64,000 nt of DNA from Parasponia andersonii (GCA_002914805.1 JXTB01000084.1:661849-725848); one strand, 5' to 3'; positions 1 through 12,146 are shown, counted from the stretch's first letter. The notes: generated by a model not told the origin, from the sequence alone. A program made the numbers and translations.

Positions 1-429
1 AAATACTAAAGACTTAGACTACCCAAAGCTTGGAATACTCTAACTATTGAATTCTTCTCCTTACTTGGAATTCTTCTACTTGGATTTTTTCTTCGGAACA
101 TTGAGTCCCCTTTATATAAGTAAAGGTAACCTTATGTCCCTAGGATTCTAATTGTATAAACGGGTAACTATACAACTGGATAATGTAATTGGATAATCAT
201 TCAAAACGGATAACTAGTTAATAACAAATAGGATACTTCAATTTCCCTTTCCTTGTAGGTTTCTTTCATAGCATTTACTTGTTTTCCTCTTCTCATAGGT
301 TTCCTTTATAGCATTTACGTGTTTCCCTCTTCTTATAAGTTTCCTGTTTGATAAGGCAAACTGCACGGAGAAGGTCGTACAAAACCTATGGAAGAGGTCG
401 CATATAACCTTCACGGAGGAGGTCGCATA
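1..429. other. Unassigned AT-rich flank, LTR-like, with short tandem repeats
   Basis: No gene is seen. On the minus strand the stretch around 100-125 reads like an LTR promoter (a TATATAAA-type box followed by GGGGACTC), so this may be a remnant LTR. Positions 256-346 hold about 2.3 copies of a 40-bp direct repeat, each starting TA(G/A)GTTTC. Positions 366-440 repeat the phrase GAGGTCGCATATAACC. LTR identity is an inference; no second LTR is visible in the window. Confidence 0.3.
256..346. repeat. 40-bp direct tandem repeat, about 2.3 copies
   Basis: Units start at 256, 296 and 336. The first two differ at only a few positions and share the core ATAGCATTTAC followed by a CCTCTTCT tract. The third unit breaks off after about 11 bases. 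Confidence 0.7.
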
Positions 430-1235
430 TAACCCTCATGCGACCTTAAGATTTTAGACCGCACAACAAAGACAAATCCACTGAACACCAAAAAATGGAT
501 TCAATGGAATTCCAAATAAAGTTCGATATGAGGACACAGCAAGAAATATGATCAATAGTCTCTATAGAAGATTGACAAAAATGACAAATTAAAGGCATTA
601 AAAACCCGACTTTCATAAAATATCTTCAGCAAGGATTCTGGCATGAAGAATTTTACCATAATTTCTTCCCTAAAAGGTTGGATTTCTTCTCGACTAACAA
701 TACTCGTAAACATTACTAGCTTTGATATTTCCAGAGTCTGATAAGGTCCAAACCAACAAATCAACAGAGCTTGGGGCAATGACTAAATTCTAAATATCTT
801 TAAAATATCTGGATATCTAGCAACAAAATCATGATCTAGAAACCGGGTCCCATCTTGGAAATAATCAGAAATAACAGCTATCAATTTTTTGCTCACATGA
901 CTTGGAATTCCCAATTTCTCCACTATAGGGGAGCCAAGCCAATTATCATGCAAAAAATGATATTTTGAAGGCTCACCAATGATCCATAAGAATTCTCTCA
1001 GAAGAGGGGTGGGGTTTGAAGGACCAAAAAGAGGAGTAAACAGAGGAGTAGGAGTTAACATAATTAAAACAAGGCATATTTTGCTCTTTTAGATACCGAT
1101 AGTGCAAGAAAGAGTATACAAAATCCAAACAGGGTAATGCCTTCTAAGATAAGCGACGAAGGAGAGCTTGATTGAGTGATTCGAATTCCAAGACCACCCT
1201 ACTCCATCTGAGGCAACAAGTACTCCAGGAGACAG
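430..1235 (-). pseudogene. LINE (non-LTR retrotransposon) reverse-transcriptase C-terminal remnant
   Basis: The minus strand carries scattered open segments typical of the last third of a plant LINE ORF2. Going 5' to 3', there is a GGLGIR-like motif near 1160-1190, then a segment at 1061-783 with HDNWLGSPIVEKLGIP and a following DGTRFLD..F..PD stretch, then 779-552, and finally a zinc-binding CHFC...ET.DHI motif near 600-550. This order matches the linker between the reverse transcriptase and the zf-RVT domain. The frame is broken by several stops and shifts, and neither the endonuclease nor the catalytic YADD region is present. It is a dead fragment. Family assignment rests on recognised motifs, not on a search. 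Confidence 0.7.
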
Positions 1236-1289
1236 AAACAAGCCTAAAAAAGAAAGTATAGACGTTGAAATTTTGAGTTTGTATGGAAG

Positions 1290-1290
<1 letters not shown>

Positions 1291-1323
<33 letters not shown>
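1291..1323. repeat. (TA)n microsatellite
   Basis: An uninterrupted TA run lies directly against the 5' LTR of the following copia element, so the element probably inserted into or beside TA-rich DNA. The base composition makes its 5-bp target duplication ambiguous (TATAT on the left, TTATAT on the right). Confidence 0.9.
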
Positions 1324-1327
<4 letters not shown>

Positions 1328-1652
1328 ATAAAACTAATAAATGGTGTATGCTACTTTTGGTATTCTATAACTTACATATATAAATATTGAGTTAGATAAC
1401 ATCCCTCTTAAAACCATCTTTAACCCTCTTATTCAAGTCATTTACTTAATAGTGTTATAATTCATATATTAACTTCATTGTAACTTATGTAACTCATGGC
1501 TTTATGTTTATCTCATATTCATGAGCATTGGCCTATAAATAGAGAAGTGTATAGCTTTTGAAGAGATATGAAAAGGGTATGCTATATTTCTATCGTCTCT
1601 TTTTTGTCTATGTTTTCTCTTATGGTATTTGTCATGTACTATATTTTTCACA
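1324..1652 (+). repeat. 5' LTR of the copia element
   Basis: It starts TGTTATAAAAC and ends TTTTTCACA. A TATA-like CTATAAATAGAG lies near 1532 and matches the equivalent site in the 3' LTR. A weakly conserved primer-binding site (TTATCAGAATG, compare the copia initiator-Met consensus TGGTATCAGAGC) follows at about 1653. Confidence 0.8.
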
Positions 1653-2268
1653 TTATCAGAATGACTTGTCTCCTACCATCGTTTTCTTTGTGTGAGGTAA
1701 AATTATTAGAAGATAAGTTATTATTACTTATTGGATCATGGCTCGATCATAGTTTTAACAAAATTGTTATTTATAATTGTAATATCATCGATTTTACAAT
1801 TCTTATGTTAGAACATAAATTTTTTTTAGATAGCTATTATATATATTTATCTTTTATATAGTTATCAATCATATATTGCATTTGTTTTTAATTTTAAGAT
1901 CATACTATTAGTAAAATTTATGTGTATGTTTATAGCTGCAATAGCTTTATAATATTTTTAACGACTTTTATAATAATTAGTATAAAATTTTATAATTTAT
2001 TAATAATAGATTTACATTATTTTAATAGAATGGTCAGTAATAAATTTCATATTTAAATGTATGTTTCTTTTCTTAGTTTAATGTTAGCTTATTATTACAA
2101 TAATTGTATGTATTTATATATTTTTATGAGATCTACATGATAAGATTATAAGTTGTAACTTTTATTTATTAATTTTTATCTATTTGTTTCTCATGTACAA
2201 ATTAATCTATTTTATTTTATATTTTATTTTCTTAATTCGTCTAATTACTCCTTATGATAACTTATATT

Positions 2269-3276
2269 ATGGCAAACTTCCCAAAATTAGAGTTTGCAGC
2301 TTTTGATATTTCAGGAAAAAATTATTTAGCATGGACTCTTGATGCTCAAATCCACCTTGATGTTATAAACTTTAGAGAGACGATCAAAGAAGGGAATGAA
2401 GCATCCTAACTAGATCTCAATTTAGCATGGACTCTTAATGCTCAAATCCACCTTGATGTTATAAACTTTAGAGAGACAATCAAAGAAGGGAATGAAGCAT
2501 CCCAACTAGATCACACAAAAGCAATGATATTCCTTCGACATCATCTTCATCAAGGATTGAAATCTGAATATCTTATAGTAACTAATCCAATAATCCTTTG
2601 GCTAAATTTAAAGGAAAGATATGACCACAAAAAGACCGTAGTACTCTCCAAAGCTCACTATGATTGGATGCACTTGCGCTTTTAAGATTTTAAAACTGTT
2701 AGTAAATATAACTCCGTAATTTTTATATCTCAAATATGCTCCTGCAGCAACAATACAGAGAACGAGGTTTCAAAAAATATTCAGAGTTGATATCTTGTCT
2801 TCTAGTGGCAGAGCAAAATAATGAATTACTAATGAAAAACTACCAATCACGTCGAATTGGTTTAACTCCATTCCTAAATGTGAATGTTGTTGGTTTAAAG
2901 CCATTTTCTAAAATGGATGGAACTAAATCATTCCCTAAAGTAAATGCAACATCTTTTATTGGACACGGTTATGGTCGTGGCTGAGGACATAGTTGTAATA
3001 ATAGTTGGCATCGTGGTGGTTATAATAGAAACTCTCCAAATTCTAAGAAAAACTATATAGAAGAAAAGCAAGAGAAAGGACAAGGCTCTAATGATAAATC
3101 TTCCAAGAACAAAGAAAACATACGTTTTAGATGTGAAATGAGAGGACGTTGGTATCATATATGTCGTACACCAAAGATCTTGTTGACCTCTATCAGACCT
3201 AATTGAAAGGAAAAGAAAAAACTATAGAAACAAATTTGGCAGATCTTAATGATGCTATGGATCTTGAAGAACCTAT
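2269..3276 (+). pseudogene. copia gag, first part (interrupted by CACTA)
   Basis: The ATG at 2269 opens a frame with FAAFDISGKNYLAW and IHLDVINF, which are typical of plant copia gag (UBN2-type). A TAA ends it at about 2407, inside a 96-bp duplication. Further gag sequence, such as RYDHKKTV and YDWMHLRF, continues through several stops. A segment from 2736 leads into a damaged zinc knuckle at 3120-3170, which keeps a Cys, a distal Cys and the CRTPK tail but has lost the first CX2C pair. The CACTA element enters at 3277. The gag tail resumes in the same frame just after 8268 and stops at 8363-8365. The protein would package the RNA; this copy cannot. Confidence 0.75.
2327..2518 (+). repeat. 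96-bp in-frame direct duplication within gag
   Basis: Two adjacent 96-bp units (2327-2422 and 2423-2518) differ at few positions. Ninety-six is 32 codons, so the duplication preserved the frame when it arose. The stop in the first unit (TAA where the second has CAA) came later or has reverted. Confidence 0.85.
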
Positions 3277-3289
3277 CACTACAACAAAT

Positions 3290-5729
3290 AAGGTCTATTA
3301 TTGCATATCACCATAGTATTTTTAAAAAAAGGCCATTAAGATTTTTTATAATAACATTTTTGGTTACGATTTTAAAAAGTTACATATTCAAATGAAAAAG
3401 TATATTATATTACATACTATTACTCCAAATATAATATCACTAAAAAAACTTAATTTATAAAACAATTTCAAGTATAGACACTTTAGTTTGTAACATTAAA
3501 TCTAAATCTGATAAGTAGAAATTTAATTATAGAGAAAGTAAAACTAATCTGAAAGTAGAAGAGGGAAAACATAAAAATAGAAGAGGGAAAACAATGATAG
3601 AGAGGGAAGAAATTTCTAAAACCTAAAAAATTACCCAAATTTCCCAAATCCAAATCCCAAGTTGTAGAAGATGACCATGGAGATGATAATGGCTGAACCT
3701 AGCTAATCTTCTTGACCCAGTATGTTAATAACCTCATCACCCTCAACTCCATCTCTGAACCTCGTCGCCCCCGATCCAAATTGTAGAGACGTACCATCTA
3801 GCGCACAACCTGAAATTTCACTAGATCGACTCAAATCAGAGACAGCCCAGCTTCCGTGAGGCAAGGAGAACTCATTCACGAAGGCTGAAGAATCCAACTC
3901 AAATCAGATCAATTCAAATCAGGGGCTGGGCATTGAAAAAATTCGCGCAGGTTTTCTCTCCTCTGTTCAAGATGACCAAAGAACCCAGCTCGCAGCCCTT
4001 ATATGACAAAAGAAACTAGCTCGCAAGATCCCTTGTCAACGCAAAGACCCAGCCAACTCCAACACGAGACATACCCATCACGATCCAAGATCAAAGATAA
4101 GGCAAAAAACAACCCTGTGATGAACCCAGCTATCCCAAGACCTTCAAAAACTCTTAAAGACCTCCTTTTTCGCTTTTTCAAATGGTGTTACTGATTTCAG
4201 GTAAGTTTCAGTGTAAGTATTTTCACTTTTGTACAAAGTGTGAAATGATAAAGTAGAAAAATAGAGCTTCCTCTTGAGTTTCATTGAGATATAGCCATGA
4301 ACCCCTTTGATGTTTTTGATATTCTTTCATAAAATGCATTTTTTTATCTGTATTTCTGGTTAATTTTGCTACAATGCATCTGATATAGAGACTAACTTAT
4401 CTTATTAGAATCCTTAATTCTCACAAGAATTGGAATACGATCTGATTGTATTTTCTTCATTTTTGTGTTCTTCTGTGATGATATATGCAGTAAGAAAATG
4501 AAGAGTAAATTCTATCAAACCAGGGGACCTTAACCAATAGCCCTTACTTTGGGCCTTAAGCTCTTAAGCCCAATAAATCTAAATTGTGTACACCAAAGAG
4601 TTATGGATAAAGATATGTACTTAGCCAGAAAACTAATAATTGAATTGTATTTTATATATACATATATATATATATATATGAATATTTTTTCTTTGTATTT
4701 TACAGGGGAGTGATATAGACCATACATTCAAGATGTATTGTAATCTTAATAAATTAATGTCATTATGATTATTATTATTTGCTGAAAGCAGGGTTTGGTA
4801 TGTAATTTATTGTCATAGATTTTATAATGTACTTGGCAAGTTCTATTTAATTTTTTTTAGTTTTTATTTTTTTTAATAAAAGTGATTTCGTTGTCTCCAT
4901 AAATATAATCTTGACCTTTTTTCCTTGCCTATAAATTATTAGAGTTGTCTTGAGTGCCAAAGAAATCTTAAAGAAAGGAAATATTTTTTATTTCTATTGT
5001 ATTGATGGAAATGTTCTTGGTTTTGGGAAATAAAAATTTGAATTAGTAATATATTCATATTAATCTTTAATGAAAATGGTTTTGTTTTTACTATTGTTGT
5101 TATTTGAAATTGTAATAGAAACAAGATACATAGATGAAAGCTTGTTCTTGGTTTTGTGAAAGGAGAATCTAGTGTAAAATTCTATTAAACCAAATTTTGC
5201 AGTTGAAGGTTCATTAGCAGCTACAACTAATTATGTTTGGGGTATGTAATTATACTATTCGTATATCCTTTTGATTTATAAGTATCTTTCTCAAAGCACC
5301 AAAAACACTATAATACTAGTTAGTATTATGGATTGTAGTTAATTAGGGATATTAATGAGTGAGTTATGTCTTCTTTCTTTTTATTTTATTTTTCAGGTGG
5401 AGATTTATCTTGGAGGAGAAGTTGAAGCTCATAAGATAGGTAAATTTTTTTGTAATAATTATGTGTTATAGCTAAATAATTTTTTTTAATCCTTGAATAA
5501 ATGTTTTATGTTTAATATGTGTAATTTTTATTTACGATTTACATAATAGTTGGTGCCATTGGGAACCATATAGGATGATAATGAACAAAGATTGGATACA
5601 ACTAAACAGGTAACTATATCTAGACTTAAGAAATAATTTGTGGTACTTTAAAAATAAGTACTAGGATAATGATTTAGAAAATTTCTCTCTTTTTTTTAAA
5701 AAAAAATATGTAGAGCTACGGATAATTAT
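3290..5729. other. CACTA left arm, no recognised gene
   Basis: This is AT-rich sequence inside the CACTA element. A modest GC-richer patch at 3690-4190 opens short frames on both strands that match nothing I know; it may be a transposase 5' leader or a captured fragment. A TA run lies at about 4650-4680. The weak frames are not called as genes. Confidence 0.4.
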
Positions 5730-6884
5730 ATGCAAGGAGCTTGGAATTTTGTAAAGACAGTAGAAAAAAATTTGGGTTATCCAAAGAGGTTATTATGTCC
5801 TTGTAAAGAATGTCATAATTTGAGTCACCAACATTTAAATGTTGTTTATGAGTACTTGGTCATTAAGGGAATGGATCCTAGATATACAAATTGGTTCCAC
5901 CATAGAGAGGAGGCAAATTCTAATGAAAACATTGAGGAAGTGAACTTAAGTAATACGTATAAATTGTTTAAGGTTGCATATGAGTATGAAGAAGATTTCT
6001 CCCAACGTTCTGAAGAAAATACTCATGAGAAGTTTGTAGAAAAGTTGGAGGATACCGAAACTCTTTTATTTCCTAGTTGTACAAAATACACAAAGTTGTC
6101 GGCTATGGTTGCTCTATATAAATTGAAAACCGTATATGGTTGGTCAGATAAAAGTTTCGGTGGCTTGTTCGAGCTTTTACATGACATATTACCCACTCTC
6201 AATGTGATTATTAAGTCTATGTACAAAGTTAGGAAGTTTCTAAAAACATTTGACTTAGGATACGATAAGATCCATGCCTGTGTAAATGATTACTGCTTAT
6301 TTAAGAAAGAAAATCAGATCTTGGAGAATTTTTCTAAGTGTGGTGTATCAAGATAGAAGGAGGACAAACATACAAAGAAGGTTAAAAAAGGTGTACCTGC
6401 TAAGGTATTGACTTATTTTCCCATTATTCCAAGGTTTAAAAGGATGTTTAAGTGTGAGAAAACTGCTGAAGCCTTGAGGTGGCATTTTACACATACAAGT
6501 GATGGTGGAAAAATGCACCATCCAGTGGATTCACCTGCATGGGAGTTAGTGAATGAAAAGTGGCCAATATTCGTAAATGACTCACGCAATCTTAGGATTG
6601 GTCTTGATGCAGATGGAATCAATCCTTTTAGAAACATGACTTCTAAATATAGTTGTTGGCCAGTCATACTAGTTACATAAAACTTACCTCCATGGTCTTA
6701 CATGAAGAAGGAAAACATCATGTTGACATTGTTAATTCCAGGCCCAAATCAATATGGAGCAATAAGAGGATTTGGCCATGGAGTCAATGCAACAAAGCTT
6801 GAGCTTTTTTCAGAAACGGATGATAATATTTCTCGTTTAGAAGATAAATATTGTAAAATGGAAGATCAAGTTAAATATTTGTAA
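5730..6884 (+). pseudogene. CACTA transposase-associated domain fused to TNP2 N-terminus, nonsense-mutated
   Basis: One reading frame runs without frameshift from the ATG at 5730 to 6884, broken by stops at 6354, 6678 and 6882. The first part (about 209 codons) has CPCKEC and YTNWFHHRE, as in the transposase-associated domain, then LFPSCTKYTKLSA, GWSDKSF and KIHACVNDYCLF, which lead into TNP2 transposase (Transposase_21). The second part has YFPIIPRFKRMF and HHPVDSPAWE. After MLTLLIPGPNQYG the frame leaves TNP2 and enters a short acidic segment like a TNP1/Ptta-type ORF, so an internal deletion probably joined the two genes. The catalytic core is missing. The product would have bound or cut element ends. 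Confidence 0.75.
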
Positions 6885-7148
6885 GAAACAGTGACTCTCT
6901 TATTGAAAAATCAGGCAAGTTTCTCACTTTAACAAAAATTATAGATAATAAAAATTACTAATTAATATTCTCCATTTGTTGTAGGCTGCAAGTACTGTTC
7001 GTAGTGAAGAACAATCCAATGAACCTATTCTTTCTCCATTGGTAATTTATTTTTCTTATGCCATTGTGACACTCAATTTTTTAATTTGATACTTAATTAT
7101 GATATTAATTAATATGACTTCTATTAATTAATTTGGGTATATCTATAC

Positions 7149-7423
7149 TGAAGAGTGTGAACATTAGTTCAAACAAGAATAAGTGCAAGTTACTTGATTG
7201 GTGTGGTTCTAGAGAAGTTGTCGCTGAGGGACGTTGGTTTTCAAGTAATCCAAAGGATATTGTTCATCATGTAATGCTTGGACCTAATACTGTAAGAGTT
7301 TGGATTGATGTGGTAAAGAAACCGGATGCATATTTATGGAGACCTACTTCCTCAATGACTACTATTGACGAAGCTCTTGGTAGTAATATCGCATGGCCAG
7401 CAGATAAAGTTCTTAGAGAGTGA
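7149..7423 (+). pseudogene. TNP1/Ptta-type C-terminal exon of the CACTA element
   Basis: The open segment contains EVVAEGRWFSSNPKDIVHHV, VRVWIDVVKKPDAYLWRP and GSNIAWPADKV. I recognise these as the conserved C-terminal block (DUF8039-like) of plant CACTA-associated TNP1/Ptta proteins. A splice-acceptor-like AG precedes the homology near 7149. It follows the fused frame at 5730-6884 after two plausible small introns: a GC donor at about 6914 with acceptor at about 6983, then GT at about 7040. The stop is at 7421-7423. The family is thought to bind subterminal repeats; that role is inherited from the family, not shown here. Confidence 0.6.
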
Positions 7424-7889
7424 GTCAAATTTTTTTTAATTCGCTTTACTAATTTTTTTTCCAATGGTCTATAGTTAAGAATACTATATTGTTGGTGACT
7501 CTATATTTTGTCTAGGATGTTAAAGCACATGTAGTTCAGCTGCTATTCTAAAGATGTGGGGAGGAACCCTATGATCATTGTAGTTTGAGCTTTGTTGTTC
7601 TTGATATATATGGTTGTATTTTGAATTACTGTGCTCATTTTTTATGGATACTACTATGTAACACTCAATGAAGTGTACTAGTTAAATTTTATGTAATTGT
7701 TATAAAAACAATATATGGATTTTATATTATGTTACGTTACATAAAGTATTTTATTTAAAATGCTTCTTTTAAAGCATTCTTATGTAGATTATTCTACAAA
7801 TTATGTTAGCATAGGTTTTACATTTAAAAGGACTAAAAGAAAACTGGTATTAGGAAATAAAAATAAAAAAAAAGGTATGGTTAATGATA

Positions 7890-8262
7890 TAGAACAGTGA
7901 GCAATACATGCTATAAAATCATTTTCAATGCACATCAAAGGTGTTATAAAAGAATTTTTATAGCATTCGACAAAAACTATAATACAGTTTTTATAGTATA
8001 TAAAAAATATTATAAAAACAATTCTATAGAATTTATAATATGCTATAAAAGGGTTTCAATAGCAAGCAAAAAACGCTATGAAATATATTCTACCGCGCTT
8101 AAAAATGTTATAGAAGAGCTTTCTATAGCATACGGGATAGCATTCAAAAAACGCTATGATAAGGGGGGACTTTTAATAGCGGGGGCTATCATAGCATGCG
8201 CAAAAACACTATCAAAACTCTTTTATAGTGTTTTTTGCACGTTATCATATCCAATTTTTGTT
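7890..8262. repeat. CACTA right subterminal repeats
   Basis: About 370 bp are filled with short motifs in both orientations: GCTATAAAA, GCTATGAAA, TTTTTATAGC, TTCTATAGC and CACTATAAAA-like variants, spaced 10-40 bp apart. Such arrays are the usual TnpA-type binding regions next to CACTA ends. A long open frame (7897-8280) across the array is a by-product of the repeats. Confidence 0.7.
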
Positions 8263-8605
8263 GTAGTATATGGGTCCTAATTATCTTATGGATTTCAATA
8301 ACTTTGGTATGGAGGACTACCTTAAGAATCATGATAAATTTATTGACGGAAACAAGAACAAGTGATGTTGCACCAAGTTATTTCTAGGAGTTTTAAGTAT
8401 GTGATATGTGTTGTTTGAGTGTGTTGAAAGTTACAGTTTGTGGTTTAAAAAATCTAGTGTATTTTGCATTATGGTTTGTGATTTTTAATTTTTGTATGGT
8501 ATTTTTAGTGTATACTTAATTTTAAAAGAAATACATTTATCTATTATCTTATTTGTATTGCCTTATTTTTCTTATATCTTTTTTTTTTTATTTCCATGAA
8601 GAAAC

Positions 8606-11600
8606 ATGGGCTTATCTATTCAATCACTTTGCGTAAAAATTGATAGAGTAGATCTATATCTAGTAAACAGTGCAACAATGCATACAATCCTTAAAGACAT
8701 AAAGTATTTTCTAAGTATAACATTAGCTGAAGCTAATGTCAATAGTATAGCTGGTGCAACTAATTTGATTGAAGGTTACGGAACAGCCAGTATGATATTA
8801 CCCCATAGAACTAAATTCTTTATAACTAATATTTTATATGCCAGTAGATCAAAGAGGAATCTACTAAGTTTTAAGGATATATGTAGTAATGGTTATCATA
8901 TCGAGACTACAAATAAAAATAACATAAAATATCTACATATTATATCTACCGTTTTATACCAAAAGCATATTTTAGAAAAGTTGCCATCTCTTTCTTCTGG
9001 ACTATACTATACACACATAAATACAATTGAGTCCAATATTGTGATAAACCAGAAGTTTCATGATCCAAAGACTTTTATTCTTTGGCATGATCATTTAGGT
9101 CATCCGAGTTCAATAATGATGCAAAAAATTGTAGAAAATTCACATGGACATCCTTTAAAGAACCAGAAGATTCTTTTAGCTAGTGAATTTTCATGTATTG
9201 CATGTTTTCAAGGAAAGTTGATTAGTAGGCCATCATCAATTAAAGTTGCAATTGAATCTCCTACATTTTTAGAGCGAATACAAAGGGATATATGTGGGCA
9301 TATTATCCCTGCATGTGAACCATTTCGCTATTTTATAGTACTAGTAGATGTATCAACATGATGATCACATGTTTATCTATTATCAACTCGTAATGTTACA
9401 TTTGCAAAAAATTTTCCTTAGATAATCCGTCTACAAGCACAATTTCTAGATTGTACAATTAAGAGAATTCGTCTTGATAATGAAGGAGAATTTACGTCCC
9501 AAGCTTTTAATGATTACTTCATGTCAATAGGGATTACAGCTGAGCATCCTGTTGCCCACACAAATACCTAAAATGGGTTAGCGGAATCATTAATTAAATG
9601 TCTAAAATTTATTACTAGGCCATTACTTATGAAAGTTAATTTGCCTAGCTGTGCTTGGGAATATGCTATATTGCATACTACAACACTTATTCGCATTAGG
9701 CCAACCACATATCATGAATACTTCCCATTATAACTTGTATTTGGTCAAGAATCAAAGATATCCCATTTAAGAATTTTTTGTTGTGTGGTATATGTCCCGA
9801 TTGCTCCATTATAATGCACCAAAATGGATCCACAAAGAAGACTAAGAATTTATGTTGGGTATGATTCTCCATCTATTATTAGATACCCTGAACCCTTAAC
9901 AGGTGACATATTCACAGCAAGGTTCACTGACTGTCAATTTGATGAGACAGTTTTCCCAACATTAAGGAAAGAAAGATAACAGTTGGAAAGATAAAAAATC
10001 TCTTGGAATGCATTATCAATATGTCACTTTGATCCTCGCACTAATCAATGTGAGATGGAAGTCCAAAAAATTATTCATTTGCAAAATGTTGCAAATCTAT
10101 TTTCAGATACATTTACTAACATTAAGATAGTAACTAAGTCACATATAACAGCGGTAAATACTCTTATTAGAATTGATATCCCTATAAGACAATCTTCAAG
10201 TGCATTAGCAAATACGTCTACAGAACACTAAAAAAGTGGTAGGCCAATCGGTTCCAAAGATAAAAATCTAAGAAAAAGAAAAGAGCAAAATAAGCGTGTT
10301 GGCACTTCTAAAATTAGTAATACCTAAGCAGAGAATATGATTTTGAATCAAGTAGTGGACATAAATAATCAAATAACCCCAGAAGAGGTTCAAGTACTTG
10401 AAATTATGGAAAATAAAGTGATTTCAATAAGTTATGTTACTACAGGAAAAAGATGGAATTGAAACAAAATTATTGTTGATAACAAATTTGCATATATAAT
10501 AGCTATTAATTTTATAAATGAAAGCGAGGATCTTGAACTGAAATCTATTGAACAATTTCGACAAAGAAATGATTGGTCAAAATAGAAAGACACAATCCAA
10601 GAAAAATTACATTTGCTTACAAAGCATGAAGTTTTTGGACCTATTGTTCAAACACCTGAAGGTGTAAAGCCTGTAGGCTACAAGTGGGCATTTGTTCGAA
10701 AACGTAATGAGAAGAACGAGGTCGCAAGATATAGAGCTCGACTTATACACAAGGGTTTTCGTAGAAATTGGGTATTGATTATGAAGAGACATATTCTCCA
10801 GTGGTGGATGCAATTACGTTTAGATTTTTAATCAACTTAGCAATTTTTGAAAATCTTCACATGCGTCTTATGGATGTTGTTACAGCTTACTTATATGGAT
10901 CCATTGATAAAGATATTTATATGAAAGTTCCTAAAGGACTTAAAATACCAAAAGCTTGTAACCGAGAGATGTATTCAGTGAAATTAAAAAGATCTTTATA
11001 AGGTTTAAAATGATCAGGACATATATGGTATAATTATTTTAGTGAATATCTCTTGAAAGAAGGTTACATAGATAATCCTATTTATCCTTGTATTTTTATT
11101 AAGAAATCAAAATTTGGATTTACTATTATTGCAGTGTATGTTGATGATTTAATTATTGGGACTCCAGAAGAGCTTATAGAGACTATAGAATATTTGAAAA
11201 AAGAATTTGAGATGAAAGATCTAGGAAGGCAAAATTTTGCTTTAGCCTACAAATTGAGCACTTATCAGAAAAGATTTTTTTATATCAATCATCTTACATA
11301 AAGAAGATTCTAAAACGTTTCAATGTAGATAAAGCTCATCCAATAAGTACTCTGATGGTTGTACAATCTCTTAATATTGAGAAAGACTATTTTTTGTCTC
11401 CAAGAAAATAAAGAAGAAAATCTTGGTCCAGAAGTACCACATATAAGTACAATTGGGGCATTAATATATCTCGCTAATTGTACACAACCAAATATAGTAT
11501 TTTCAGTTCATCTATTAGTAAGATATAGCTCTTCTCTAACACATAGACATTGGAATGTAGTCAAACAAATATTTTTTTTTATCTTCGTGGTACAATTAAT

Positions 11601-12146
11601 AAAGGTTTGTTCTATTCAAAACAATCAAAGTAAGAACTAATTGGTTATGCAGATACTTGTTAACTATCTGATCCACATAAAGCAAGATCACAAATAAGGT
11701 ATTTATTCACATATGGTAGTACAGCTATATCTTGGCATTCATCAAAGCAAACTATTGCAGCTACTTCCTCAAATTATGCAGAAATCATCGCAGTTCATGA
11801 AGTAAGCAAAGAATGTGAATGGTTGAGATCTCTAGTACAACATATCCAAATTTCATATAGGCTGCCTACAATTAATGAAAGCCCAACAAAATTATTCGAA
11901 GATAATACAGTCTGTATTGCCCAAATAAGAAGACATTATATTAAAAGTGACAGAACTAAGCACATCTTACTGAAATTCTTTTTTACATATGAACTGTAAA
12001 AGAAGAGTGAAATAGATGTTGTGCAAATTCGTTCAAATGATAACTTATTAGATTTACTAACAAAGTCACTTCCTAGAGCAATATTTGAGAAGTTGGTCTA
12101 CAAGATTAGAATACGACAACTTAAAGATCTTTTTGGAATTATTTGA
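8606..12146 (+). pseudogene. copia pol remnant: protease, integrase, reverse transcriptase, RNase H
   Basis: Domains in order are: a protease remnant in which the DSAT-type catalytic Asp is Asn (NSAT at 8666); a GAG-pre-integrase block with WHDHLGHPS and CIAC (about 9085-9215); the integrase core with RDICGHI near 9285 and a damaged DN-D-E region to about 9600; reverse transcriptase from about 10625 with the YVDD box at 11137-11148; and RNase H from about 11640 to 12146 (ATSSNYAEI, KSDRTKHI). Stops occur at 9361, around 10770 (frameshift), 10999, 11299 and elsewhere. It would copy and integrate the element, but it is inactive here. Several short open frames in this interval are pieces of it. 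Confidence 0.85.

Larger units (their letters stand above)
3277..8268 (+). mobile_element. Defective CACTA (En/Spm) DNA transposon nested in copia gag
   Basis: The left end reads CACTACAACAAA and the right end, on the other strand, TACTACAACAAA, so one terminal G has become A. The 3-bp direct repeats TAT flank it (3274-3276 and 8269-8271), the size expected for CACTA. Host gag is continuous when the element and one TAT are removed. Inside are a damaged transposase-like frame, a TNP1-like exon and dense subterminal repeats on the right. At 4992 bp it is shorter than typical autonomous CACTA elements, and most of the TNP2 transposase is missing. Confidence 0.9.

Noticed and set aside
1568..1861. 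97-codon frame starting in the copia LTR
   Set aside because: It spans the LTR end and the untranslated leader; the real gag starts at 2269.
7897..8280. 127-codon Tyr/Ile-rich frame
   Set aside because: It is made of the CACTA subterminal repeats and ends past the transposon boundary.
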